Below are positions 51,397 to 64,000 of a DNA stretch of 64,000 nt, in pieces. The stretch is from Auanema rhodensis. Its lineage: Eukaryota > Nematoda > Chromadorea > Rhabditida > Rhabditidae. Both the position numbers and the translations under genes were made by a program. The DNA lies in assembly GCA_964057225.1 (NCBI GenBank), contig OZ059896.1, forward strand, positions 1,178,001 through 1,242,000, given 5' to 3'. Each line of letters begins with the position of its first letter. Within the stretch, counting starts at the first letter, position 1. Below the pieces are notes generated by a model. The model did no database searches. It saw nothing but the letters and a program-made list of their open reading frames with translations, and was not told where the DNA came from.

Positions 51397-54300
51397 CTGG
51401 CGCAAATCTGATAACACAGATCGACGCAGCTTAAAAATCCGCATCGAATGCATTATACTACATGGAGAAACGCTCATCACAAAAATTAGTTATGATCGTT
51501 TGAAAAATGATGCATTAGTGTATGTTGAGTTTCCATGTACACTCAACATTGCTTCCAAAAACATTTTGACAAAATTTTTTCGAAAAATTTCAAAATAATT
51601 TCGCAAAAAGTAGATGTTTTTAGATTCCTTTTTTTGAGGCAAAAACGATGGACAATGTTATTCAACGAAAAAATTAATTCTTCAGGGTGAAAATCGAGGA
51701 TATAAGTGTGAACTTATATCAGTTAATATCTCGGTGCATTTTTAAGCTAGCGCAAATCTGATAACACAGATCGACGCAGCTTAAAAGTCCGCATCGAATG
51801 CACTATACTACATTAAGAAAAGCTTAATACAAAAATTAGTTATGATCGTTTGAAAAATGATGCATTAGTGTATGTTGAGTTTCCATGTACACTCAAAATT
51901 GCTTCCAAAAACATTTTGACAAAAATTTTTTCGAAAAATTTCAAAATAATTTAGCAAAAAGTAGATGTTTTTAGATTCCTTCTTTCAAGGCAAAAACGAT
52001 GGACAATGTTATTCAACGAAAAAATTAATTCTTCAGGGTGAAAATCGAGGATATAAGTGTGAACTTATATCAGTTGATATCTCGGTGCATTTTTAAGCTA
52101 GCGCAAATCTGATAACACAGATCGACGCAGCTTAAAAATCCGCATCGAATGCATTATACTACATAGAGAAACGCTCATCACAACAATAAGTTATGATCGT
52201 TTGAAAAATGATGCATTAGTGTATGTTGAGTTTCCATGTACACTCAACATTGCTTCCAAAAACATTTTGACAAAATTTTTTCGAAAAATTTCAAAATAAT
52301 TTCGCAAAAAGTAGATGTTTTTAGATTCCTTTTTTTTAGGCAAAAACGATGGACAATGTTATTCAACGAAAAAATTAATTCTTCAGGGTGAAAATCGAGG
52401 ATATAAGTGTGAACTTATATCAGTTAATATCTCGGTGCATTTTTAAGCTAGCGCAAATCTGATAACACAGATCGACGCAGCTTAAAAGTCCGCATCGAAT
52501 GCACTATACTACATTAAGAAAAGCTTAATACAAAAATTAGTTATGATCGTTTGAAAAATGATGCATTAGTGTATGTTGAGTTTCCATGTACACTCAAAAT
52601 TGCTTCCAAAAACATTTTGACAAAAATTTTTTCGAAAAATTTCAAAATAATTTAGCAAAAAGTAGATGTTTTTAGATTCCTTCTTTCAAGGCAAAAACGA
52701 TGGACAATGTTATTCAACGAAAAAATTAATTCTTCAGGGTGAAAATCGAGGATATAAGTGTGAACTTATATCAGTTGATATCTCGGTGCATTTTTAAGCT
52801 GGCGCAAATCTGATAACACAGATCGACGCAGCTTAAAAATCCGCATCGAATGCATTATACTACATGGAGAAACGCTCATCACAAAAATTAGTTATGATCG
52901 TTTGAAAAATGATGCATTAGTGTATGTTGAGTTTCCATGTACACTCAACATTGCTTCCAAAAACATTTTGACAAAATTTTTTCGAAAAATTTCAAAATAA
53001 TTTCGCAAAAAGTAGATGTTTTTAGATTCCTTTTTTTGAGGCAAAAACGATGGACAATGTTATTCAACGAAAAAATTAATTCTTCAGGGTGAAAATCGAG
53101 GATATAAGTGTGAACTTATATCAGTTAATATCTCGGTGCATTTTTAAGCTAGCGCAAATCTGATAACACAGATCGACGCAGCTTAAAAGTCCGCATCGAA
53201 TGCACTATACTACATTAAGAAAAGCTTAATACAAAAATTAGTTATGATCGTTTGAAAAATGATGCATTAGAGTATGTTGAGTTTCCATGTACACTCAAAA
53301 TTGCTTCCAAAAACATTTTGACAAAAATTTTTTCGAAAAATTTCAAAATAATTTAGCAAAAAGTAGATGTTTTTAGATTCCTTCTTTCAAGGCAAAAACG
53401 ATGGACAATGTTATTCAACGAAAAAATTAATTCTTCAGGGTGAAAATCGAGGATATAAGTGTGAACTTATATCAGTTGATATCTCGGTGCATTTTTAAGC
53501 TAGCGCAAATCTGATAACACAGATCGACGCAGCTTAAAAATCCGCATCGAATGCATTATACTACATAGAGAAACGCTCATCACAAAAATTAGTTATGATC
53601 GTTTGAAAAATGATGCATTAGTGTATGTTGAGTTTCCATGTACACTCAACATTGCTTCCAAAAACATTTTGACAAAATTTTTTCGAAAAATTTCAAAATA
53701 ATTTCGCAAAAAGTAGATGTTTTTAGATTCCTTTTTTTGAGGCAAAAACGATGGACAATGTTATTCAACGAAAAAATTAATTCTTCAGGGTGAAAATCGA
53801 GGATATAAGTGTGAACTTATATCAGTTAATATCTCGGTGCATTTTTAAGCTAGCGCAAATCTGATAACACAGATCGACGCAGCTTAAAAGTCCGCATCGA
53901 ATGCACTATACTACATTAAGAAAAGCTTAATACAAAAATTAGTTATGATCGTTTGAAAAATGATGCATTAGTGTATGTTGAGTTTCCATGTACACTCAAA
54001 ATTGCTTCCAAAAACATTTTGACAAAAATTTTTTCGAAAAATTTCAAAATAATTTAGCAAAAAGTAGATGTTTTTAGATTCCTTCTTTCAAGGCAAAAAC
54101 GATGGACAATGTTATTCAACGAAAAAATTAATTCTTCAGGGTGAAAATCGAGGATATAAGTGTGAACTTATATCAGTTGATATCTCGGTGCATTTTTAAG
54201 CTAGCGCAAATCTGATAACACAGATCGACGCAGCTTAAAAATCCGCATCGAATGCATTATACTACATAGAGAAACGCTCATCACAACAATAAGTTATGAT

Positions 54301-57300
54301 CGTTTGAAAAATGATGCATTAGTGTATGTTGAGTTTCCATGTACACTCAACATTGCTTCCAAAAACATTTTGACAAAATTTTTTCGAAAAATTTCAAAAT
54401 AATTTCGCAAAAAGTAGATGTTTTTAGATTTTTTTTTTTGAGGCAAAAACGATGGACAATGTTATTCAACGAAAAAATTAATTCTTCAGGGTGAAAATCG
54501 AGGATATAAGTGTGAACTTATATCAGTTAATATCTCGGTGCATTTTTAAGCTAGCGCAAATCTGATAACACAGATCGACGCAGCTTAAAAGTCCGCATCG
54601 AATGCACTATACTACATTAAGAAAAGCTTAATACAAAAATTAGTTATGATCGTTTGAAAAATGATGCATTAGTGTATGTTGAGTTTCCATGTACACTCAA
54701 AATTGCTTCCAAAAACATTTTGACAAAAATTTTTTCGAAAAATTTCAAAATAATTTAGCAAAAAGTAGATGTTTTTAGATTCCTTCTTTCAAGGCAAAAA
54801 CGATGGACAATGTTATTCAACGAAAAAATTAATTCTTCAGGGTGAAAATCGAGGATATAAGTGTGAACTTATATCAGTTGATATCTCGGTGCATTTTTAA
54901 GCTGGCGCAAATCTGATAACACAGATCGACGCAGCTTAAAAATCCGCATCGAATGCATTATACTACATGGAGAAACGCTCATCACAAAAATTAGTTATGA
55001 TCGTTTGAAAAATGATGCATTAGTGTATGTTGAGTTTCCATGTACACTCAACATTGCTTCCAAAAACATTTTGACAAAATTTTTTCGAAAAATTTCAAAA
55101 TAATTTCGCAAAAAGTAGATGTTTTTAGATTCCTTTTTTTGAGGCAAAAACGATGGACAATGTTATTCAACGAAAAAATTAATTCTTCAGGGTGAAAATC
55201 GAGGATATAAGTGTGAACTTATATCAGTTAATATCTCGGTGCATTTTTAAGCTAGCGCAAATCTGATAACACAGATCGACGCAGCTTAAAAGTCCGCATC
55301 GAATGCACTATACTACATTAAGAAAAGCTTAATACAAAAATTAGTTATGATCGTTTGAAAAATGATGCATTAGTGTATGTTGAGTTTCCATGTACACTCA
55401 AAATTGCTTCCAAAAACATTTTGACAAAAATTTTTTCGAAAAATTTCAAAATAATTTAGCAAAAAGTAGATGTTTTTAGATTCCTTCTTTCAAGGCAAAA
55501 ACGATGGACAATGTTATTCAACGAAAAAATTAATTCTTCAGGGTGAAAATCGAGGATATAAGTGTGAACTTATATCAGTTGATATCTCGGTGCATTTTTA
55601 AGCTAGCGCAAATCTGATAACACAGATCGACGCAGCTTAAAAATCCGCATCGAATGCATTATACTACATAGAGAAACGCTCATCACAAAAATTAGTTATG
55701 ATCGTTTGAAAAATGATGCATTAGTGTATGTTGAGTTTCCATGTACACTCAACATTGCTTCCAAAAACATTTTGACAAAATTTTTTCGAAAAATTTCAAA
55801 ATAATTTCGCAAAAAGTAGATGTTTTTAGATTCCTTTTTTTGAGGCAAAAACGATGGACAATGTTATTCAACGAAAAAATTAATTCTTCAGGGTGAAAAT
55901 CGAGGATATAAGTGTGAACTTATATCAGTTAATATCTCGGTGCATTTTTAAGCTAGCGCAAATCTGATAACATAGATCGACGCAGCTTAAAAGTCCGCAT
56001 CGAATGCACTATACTACATTAAGCAACGCTCAATACAAAAATTAGTTATGATCGTTTGAAAAATGATGCATTAGTGTATGTTGAGTTTCCATGTACACTC
56101 AAAATTGCTTCCAAAAACATTTTGACAAAAATTTTTTCGAAAAATTTCAAAATAATTTAGCAAAAAGTAGATGTTTTTAGATTCCTTCTTTCAAGGCAAA
56201 AACGATGGACAATGTTATTCAACGAAAAAATTAATTCTTCAGGGTGAAAATCGAGGATATAAGTGTGAACTTATATCAGTTGATATCTCGGTGCATTTTT
56301 AAGCTAGCGCAAATCTGATAACACAGATCGACGCAGCTTAAAAATCCGCATCGAATGCATTATACTACATAGAGAAACGCTCATCACAAAAATTAGTTAT
56401 GATCGTTTGAAAAATGATGCATTAGTGTATGTTGAGTTTCCATGTACACTCAACATTGCTTCCAAAAACATTTTGACAAAATTTTTTCGAAAAATTTCAA
56501 AATAATTTCGCAAAAAGTAGATGTTTTTAGATTCCTTTTTTTGAGGCAAAAACGATGGACAATGTTATTCAACGAAAAAATTAATTCTTCAGGGTGAAAA
56601 TCGAGGATATAAGTGTGAACTTATATCAGTTAATATCTCGGTGCATTTTTAAGCTAGCGCAAATCTGATAACATAGATCGACGCAGCTTAAAAGTCCGCA
56701 TCGAATGCACTATACTACATTAAGCAACGCTCAATACAAAAATTAGTTATGATCGTTTGAAAAATGATGCATTAGTGTATGTTGAGTTTCCATGTACACT
56801 CAAAATTGCTTCCAAAAACATTTTGACAAAAATTTTTTCGAAAAATTTCAAAATAATTTAGCAAAAAGTAGATGTTTTTAGATTCCTTCTTTCAAGGCAA
56901 AAACGATGGACAATGTTATTCAACGAAAAAATTAATTCTTCAGGGTGAAAATCGAGGATATAAGTGTGAACTTATATCAGTTGATATCTCGGTGCATTTT
57001 TAAGCTGGCGCAAATCTGATAACACAGATCGACGCAGCTTAAAAATCCGCATCGAATGCATTATACTACATGGAGAAACGCTCATCACAAAAATTAGTTA
57101 TGATCGTTTGAAAAATGATGCATTAGTGTATGTTGAGTTTCCATGTACACTCAACATTGCTTCCAAAAACATTTTGACAAAATTTTTTCGAAAAATTTCA
57201 AAATAATTTCGCAAAAAGTAGATGTTTTTAGATTCCTTTTTTTGAGGCAAAAACGATGGACAATGTTATTCAACGAAAAAATTAATTCTTCAGGGTGAAA

Positions 57301-59108
57301 ATCGAGGATATAAGTGTGAACTTATATCAGTTAATATCTCGGTGCATTTTTAAGCTAGCGCAAATCTGATAACACAGATCGACGCAGCTTAAAAGTCCGC
57401 ATCGAATGCACTATACTACATTAAGAAAAGCTTAATACAAAAATTAGTTATGATCGTTTGAAAAATGATGCATTAGTGTACGTTGAGTTTCCATGTACAC
57501 TCAAAATTGCTTCCAAAAACATTTTGACAAAAATTTTTTCGAAAAATTTCAAAATAATTTAGCAAAAAGTAGATGTTTTTAGATTCCTTCTTTCAAGGCA
57601 AAAACGATGGACAATGTTATTCAACGAAAAAATTAATTCTTCAGGGTGAAAATCGAGGATATAAGTGTGAACTTATATCAGTTGATATCTCGGTGCATTT
57701 TTAAGCTAGCGCAAATCTGATAACACAGATCGACGCAGCTTAAAAATCCGCATCGAATGCATTATACTACATAGAGAAACGCTCATCACAAAAATTAGTT
57801 ATGATCGTTTGAAAAATGATGCATTAGTGTATGTTGAGTTTCCATGTACACTCAACATTGCTTCCAAAAACATTTTGACAAAATTTTTTCGAAAAAATTC
57901 AAAATAATTTCGCAAAAAGTAGATGTTTTTAGATTCCTTTTTTTGAGGCAAAAACGATGGACAATGTTATTCAACGAAAAAATTAATTCTTCAGGGTGAA
58001 AATCGAGGATATAAGTGTGAACTTATATCAGTTAATATCTCGGTGCATTTTTAAGCTAGCGCAAATCTGATAACATAGATCGACGCAGCTTAAAAGTCCG
58101 CATCGAATGCACTATACTACATTAAGCAACGCTCAATACAAAAATTAGTTATGATCGTTTGAAAAATGATGCATTAGTGTATGTTGAGTTTCCATGTACA
58201 CTCAAAATTGCTTCCAAAAACATTTTGACAAAAATTTTTTCGAAAAATTTCAAAATAATTTCGCAAAAAGTAGATGTTTTTAGATTCCTTCTTTCAAGGC
58301 AAAAACGATGGACAATGTTATTCAACGAAAAAATTAATTCTTCAGGGTGAAAATCGAGGATATAAGTGTGAACTTATATCAGTTGATATCTCGGTGCATT
58401 TTTAAGCTAGCGCAAATCTGATAACACAGATCGACGCAGCTTAAAAATGCGCATCGAATGCATTATACTACATAGAGAAACGCTCATCACAAAAATTAGT
58501 TATGATCGTTTGAAAAATGATGCATTAGTGTATGTTGAGTTTCCATGTACACTCAACATTGCTTCCAAAAACATTTTGACAAAATTTTTTCGAAAAATTT
58601 CAAAATAATTTCGCAAAAAGTAGATGTTTTTAGATTCCTTCTTTCAAGGCAAAAACGATGGACAATGTTATTCAACGAAAAAATTAATTCTTCAGGGTGA
58701 AAATCGAGGATATAAGTGTGAACTTATATCAGTTAATATCTCGGTGCATTTTTAAGCTAGCGCAAATCTGATAACATAGATCGACGCAGCTTAAAAGTCC
58801 GCATCGAATGCACTATACTACATTAAGCAACGCTCAATACAAAAATTAGTTATGATCGTTTGAAAAATGATGCATTAGTGTATGTTGAGTTTCCATGTAC
58901 ACTCAAAATTGCTTCCAAAAACATTTTGACAAAAATTTTTTCGAAAAATTTCAAAATAATTTAGCAAAAAGTAGATGTTTTTAGATTCCTTCTTTCAAGG
59001 CAAAAACGATGGACAATGTTATTCAACGAAAAAATTAATTCTTCAGGGTGAAAATCGAGGATATAAGTGTGAACTTATATCAGTTAATATCTCGGTGCAT
59101 TTTTAAGC
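51397..59108 (-). repeat. Dimers grouped into six-unit repeats (2,103 bp) in the inverted arm
   Basis: The marker AAGCTGGCGC (others AAGCTAGCGC) has its CTGG at 51397, 52799, 54902 and 57005, with spacings of 1402, 2103 and 2103. The rare CACAACAATAAGTT has its CAACAATAAG at 52181 and 54284, again 2,103 apart. 2,103 bp is three A/B dimers. From about 56010 onward many class A units change to ACATTAAGCAACGCTCAATAC. The strict alternation breaks near 58840-59200, where two such units follow each other. Confidence 0.75.
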
Positions 59109-59199
59109 TAGCGCAAATCTGATAACATAGATCGACGCAGCTTAAAAGTCCGCATCGAATGCACTATACTACATTAAGCAACGCTCAATACAAAAATTA

Positions 59200-62100
59200 G
59201 TTATGATCGTTTGAAAAATGATGCATTAGTGTATGTTGAGTTTCCATGTACACTCAAAATTGCTTCCAAAAACATTTTGACAAAAATTTTTTCGAAAAAT
59301 TTCAAAATAATTTAGCAAAAAGTAGATGTTTTTAGATTCCTTCTTTCAAGGCAAAAACGATGGACAATGTTATTCAACGAAAAAATTAATTCTTCAGGGT
59401 GAAAATCGAGGATATAAGTGTGAACTTATATCAGTTGATATCTCGGTGCATTTTTAAGCTAGCGCAAATCTGATAACACAGATCGACGCAGCTTAAAAAT
59501 CCGCATCGAATGCATTATACTACATAGAGAAACGCTCATCACAAAAATTAGTTATGATCGTTTGAAAAATGATGCATTAGTGTATGTTGAGTTTCCATGT
59601 ACACTCAACATTGCTTCCAAAAACATTTTGACAAAATTTTTTCGAAAAATTTCAAAATAATTTCGCAAAAAGTAGATGTTTTTAGATTACTTTTTTTGAG
59701 GCAAAAACGATGGACAATGTTATTCAACGAAAAAATTAATTCTTCAGGGTGAAAATCGAGGATATAAGTGTGAACTTATATCAGTTAATATCTCGGTGCA
59801 TTTTTAAGCTAGCGCAAATCTGATAACATAGATCGACGCAGCTTAAAAGTCCGCATCGAATGCACTATACTACATTAAGCAACGCTCAATACAAAAATTA
59901 GTTATGATCGTTTGAAAAATGATGCATTAGTGTATGTTGAGTTTCCATGTACACTCAAAATTGCTTCCAAAAACATTTTGACAAAAATTTTTTCGAAAAA
60001 TTTCAAAATAATTTAGCAAAAAGTAGATGTTTTTAGATTCCTTCTTTCAAGGCAAAAACGATGGACAATGTTATTCAACGAAAAAATTAATTCTTCAGGG
60101 TGAAAATCGAGGATATAAGTGTGAACTTATATCAGTTGATATCTCGGTGCATTTTTAAGCTAGCGCAAATCTGATAACACAGATCGACGCAGCTTAAAAA
60201 TCCGCATCGAATGCATTATACTACATAGAGAAACGCTCATCACAAAAATTAGTTATGATCGTTTGAAAAATGATGCATTAGTGTATGTTGAGTTTCCATG
60301 TACACTCAACATTGCTTCCAAAAACATTTTGACAAAATTTTTTCGAAAAATTTCAAAATAATTTCGCAAAAAGTAGATGTTTTTAGATTCCTTTTTTTGA
60401 GGCAAAAACGATGGACAATGTTATTCAACGAAAAAATTAATTCTTCAGGGTGAAAATCGAGGATATAAGTGTGAACTTATATCAGTTGATATCTCGGTGC
60501 ATTTTTAAGCTAGCGCAAATCTAATAACACAGATCGACGCAGCTTAAAAAACCGCATCGAATGCACTATACTACATTGAGAAACGCTTAATACAAAAATT
60601 AGTTATGATCGTTTGAAAAATGATGCATTAGTGTATGTTGAGTTTCCATGTACACTCAAAATTGCTTCCAAAAACATTTTGACAAAAATTTTTTCGAAAA
60701 ATTTCAAAATAATTTAGCAAAAAGTAGATGTTTTTAGATTCCTTCTTTCAAGGCAAAAACGATGGACAATGTTATTCAACGAAAAAATTAATTCTTCAGG
60801 GTGAAAATCGAGGATATAAGTGTGAACTTATATCAGTTGATATCTCGGTGCATTTTTAAGCTAGCGCAAATCTGATAACACAGATCGACGCAGCTTAAAA
60901 ATCCGCATCGAATGCATTATACTACATAGAGAAACGCTCATCACAAAAATTAGTTATGATCGTTTGAAAAATGATGCATTAGTGTATGTTGAGTTTCCAT
61001 GTACACTCAACATTGCTTCCAAAAACATTTTGACAAAATTTTTTCGAAAAAATTCAAAATAATTTCGCAAAAAGTAGATGTTTTTAGATTCCTTTTTTTG
61101 AGGCAAAAACGATGGACAATGTTATTCAACGAAAAAATTAATTCTTCAGGGTGAAAATCGAGGATATAAGTGTGAACTTATATCAGTTGATATCTCGGTG
61201 CATTTTTAAGCTAGCGCAAATCTAATAACACAGATCGACGCAGCTTAAAAAACCGCATCGAATGCACTATACTACATTGAGAAACGCTTAATACAAAAAT
61301 TAGTTATGATCGTTTGAAAAATGATGCATTAGTGTATGTTGAGTTTCCATGTACACTCAAAATTGCTTCCAAAAACATTTTGACAAAAATTTTTTCGAAA
61401 AATTTCAAAATAATTTAGCAAAAAGTAGATGTTTTTAGATTCCTTCTTTCAAGGCAAAAACGATGGACAATGTTATTCAACGAAAAAATTAATTCTTCAG
61501 GGTGAAAATCGAGGATATAAGTGTGAACTTATATCAGTTGATATCTCGGTGCATTTTTAAGCTAGCGCAAATCTGATAACACAGATCGACGCAGCTTAAA
61601 AATCCGCATCGAATGCATTATACTACATGGAGAAACGCTCATCACAAAAATTAGTTATGATCGTTTGAAAAATGATGCATTAGTGTATGTTGAGTTTCCA
61701 TGTACACTCAACATTGCTTCCAAAAACATTTTGACAAAATTTTTTCGAAAAATTTCAAAATAATTTCGCAAAAAGTAGATGTTTTTAGATTCCTTTTTTT
61801 GAGGCAAAAACGATGGACAATGTTATTCAACGAAAAAATTAATTCTTCAGGGTGAAAATCGAGGATATAAGTGTGAACTTATATCAGTTAATATCTCGGT
61901 GCATTTTTAAGCTAGCGCAAATCTGATAACATAGATCGACGCAGCTTAAAAGTCCGCATCGAATGCACTATACTACATTAAGAAAAGCTTAATACAAAAA
62001 TTAGTTATGATCGTTTGAAAAATGATGCATTAGTGTATGTTGAGTTTCCATGTACACTCAACATTGCTTCCAAAAACATTTTGACAAAATTTTTTCGAAA

Positions 62101-64000
62101 AATTTCAAAATAATTTCGCAAAAAGTAGATGTTTTTAGATTCCTTTTTTTGAGGCAAAAACGATGGACAATGTTATTCAACGAAAAAATTAATTCTTCAG
62201 GGTGAAAATCGAGGATATAAGTGTGAACTTATATCAGTTAATATCTCGGTGCATTTTTCAGCTAGCGCAAATCTGATAACACAGATCGAAGCAGCTTAAA
62301 AATCCGCATCGAATGCACTATAATACATTAAGAAACGCTCAATACAAAAATTAGTTATGATCGTTTGAAAAATGATGCATTAGTGTATGTTGAGTTTCCA
62401 TGTACACTCAAAATTGCTTCCAAAAACATTTTGACAAAAATTTTTTCGAAAAATTTCAAAATAATTTAGCAAAAAGTAGATGTTTTTAGATTCCTTCTTT
62501 CAAGGCAAAAACGATGGGCAATGTTATTCAACGAAAAAATTAATTCTTCAGGGTGAAAATCGAGGATATAAGTGTGAACTTATATCAGTTGATATCTCGG
62601 TGCATTTTTAAGCTAGCGCAAATCTGATAACACAGATCGACGCAGCTTAAAAAACCGCATCGAATGCACTATATTACATTGAGAAAAGCTTAATACAAAA
62701 ATTAGTTATGATCGTTTGAAAAATGATGCATTAGTGTATGTTGAGTTTCCATGTACACTCAACATTGCTTCCAAAAACATTTTGACAAAAATTTTTTCGA
62801 AAAATTTCAAAATAATTTAGCAAAAAGTAGATGTTTTTAGATTCCTTTTTTCAAGGCAAAAACGATGGACAATGTTATTCAACGAAAAAATTAATTCTTC
62901 AGGGTGAAAATCGAGGATATAAGTGTGAACTTATATCAGATGATATCTAGGTGCATTTTTAAGCTAGCGCAAATCTGATAACACAGATCGACGCAGCTTA
63001 AAAATCCGCATCGAATGCACTATACTACATTAAGCAACGCTCAATACAAAAATTAGTTATGATCGTTTGAAAAATGATGCATTAGTGTATGTTGAGTTTC
63101 CATGTACACTCAAAATTGCTTCCAAAAACATTTTGACAAAAATTTTTTCGAAAAATTTCAAAATAATTTAGCAAAAAGTAGATGTTTTTAGATTCCTTCT
63201 TTCAAGGCAAAAACGATGGACAATGTTATTCAACGAAAAAATTAATTCTTCAGGGTGAAAATCGAGGATATAAGTGTGAACTTATATCAGTTGATATCTC
63301 GGTGCATTTTTAAGTTAGCGCAAATCTGATAACACAGATCGACGCAGCTTAAAAATCCGCATCGAATGCATTATACTACATTAAGAAAAGCTTAATACAA
63401 AAATTAGTTATGATCGTTTGAAAAATGATGCATTAGTGTATGTTGAGTTTCCATGTACACTCAAAATTGCTTCCAAAAACATTTTGACAAAAATTTTTTC
63501 GAAAAATTTCAAAATAATTTAGCAAAAAGTAGATGTTTTTAGATTCCTTCTTTCAAGGCAAAAACGATGGACAATGTTATTCAACGAAAAAATTAATTCT
63601 TCAGGGTGAAAATCGAGGATATAAGTGTGAACTTATATCAGTTGATATCTCGGTGCATTTTTAAGCTGGCGCAAATCTGATAACACAGATCGACGCAGCT
63701 TAAAAATCCGCATCGAATGCATTATACTACATGGAAAAACGCTCATCACAAAAATTAGTTATGATCGTTTGAAAAATGATGCATTAGTGTATGTTGAGTT
63801 TCCATGTACACTCAACATTGCTTCCAAAAACATTTTGACAAAATTTTTTCGAAAAATTTCAAAATAATTTCGCAAAAAGTAGATGTTTTTAGATTCCTTT
63901 TTTTGAGGCAAAAACGATGGACAATGTTATTCAACGAAAAAATTAATTCTTCAGGGTGAAAATCGAGGATATAAGTGTGAACTTATATCAGTTAATATCT
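59200..64000 (-). repeat. Distal inverted units, less regular
   Basis: Dimers continue to about 62 kb and then give way to other classes. Two B-type left halves follow one another near 61750 and 62095. A class E right half (CGAAGCAGC to CTCAATAC) is at 62287-62345. CGATGGGCAATG is near 62513. A class T right half (AAAAAACCGC, CTATATTACATTGAG) is near 62650-62690. CAGATGATATCTAGG is at 62937-62951. These last forms are otherwise characteristic of the forward array's first 12 kb. GTTAGCG near 63314 and CATGGAAAAACG near 63732 are private. Confidence 0.7.

Larger units (their letters stand above)
51122..64000 (-). repeat. Satellite array, inverted orientation (~37 units)
   Basis: Every unit from here to the window end is reverse-complemented: the landmark reads CTTCAGGGTGAAAATCG. 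The basic pattern is an alternating dimer of about 701 bp. Units with CTCATCAC, CATTATACTACAT and AGTTAATATCTC (class B) alternate with units carrying GCTTAATAC, CACTATACTACATTAAG and AGTTGATATCTC (class A). The array runs off the window, so its true length is unknown. No other sequence is inserted. Confidence 0.95.

Noticed and set aside
58159-58350. A 63-codon open frame starting at TTG (MKNDALVYVEF...)
   Set aside because: It lies wholly inside one satellite unit. It is open only because this unit is a recombinant: it has the long T-run of class A but TTTCGCAAAA, so the in-frame TAG of normal class A units (TTTAGCAAAA) is missing. Neighbouring copies close the frame by that stop or by the one-base length change. 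There is no recognisable domain and no ATG at the start.
1-64000. CRISPR array
   Set aside because: Repeats are ~351 bp and directly adjacent, with no 25-45-bp repeats and no unique spacers.

Overview
The whole 64 kb window is one satellite-DNA array. I see no supportable protein-coding gene, RNA gene, transposon or CRISPR array. The repeat unit is 351 bp, with a common 350-bp form that lacks one T in a T-run near unit position 125. Units follow one another without interruption from base 1 to base 64000, about 182 copies. Counting the first unit by hand gives about 30 % G+C, with about 10 CpG dinucleotides where about 8 would be expected, so CpG is not depleted. This points to a eukaryotic pericentromeric or centromeric array. 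AT-rich ~350-bp units full of A/T tracts and inverted repeats, without CpG loss, would fit an insect such as a beetle. That is inference from general character: I cannot name the species or satellite family from the sequence alone.

Layout. From 1 to 51123 the units run in one orientation (called forward here). At 40547-40671 they are broken by a small complex rearrangement: an inverted ~94-bp scrap, a short forward scrap, a 38-bp deletion, then a restart about one unit upstream. At 51122-51123 the array flips, and from there to 64000 every unit is reverse-complemented. The flip leaves a 119-bp perfect inverted repeat around a 42-nt spacer, extending into longer, imperfect opposed arrays (a macro-dyad).

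Units fall into variant classes marked by linked differences. Class A (351 bp) has CTTGAAAGAAGG, GCTAAATT, GCAATTTTGAG and ATTAAGCTTTTC. Class B (350 bp) has CTCAAAAAAAGG, GCGAAATT, GCAATGTTGAG and GATGAGCGTTTCTCC. Class T has CTCAATGTAATATAG followed by GCGGTTTTTTAAG. Class D has AAGCTTTCCTCAATG, often with TTATTAG. Class E has ATTGAGCGTTTCTTAATG followed by GCTGCTTCG. Rare diagnostic changes recur at exact multiples of the unit, exposing nested higher-order repeats of 3, 4, 5, 6 and 9 units. A dispersed ~2.4-kb duplication lies 18,928 bp from its copy. The inverted arm is mostly an A/B dimer of ~701 bp grouped into 2,103-bp hexamers.

How it could work. Each unit carries three strong inverted repeats and a 12-bp palindrome, so it could extrude hairpins or cruciforms about every 350 bp. 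The array's history looks like unequal crossing-over, gene conversion and template switching. The internal breakpoints of the two rearrangements cluster in one short part of the unit. Links to centromere function are inference and need chromatin data.
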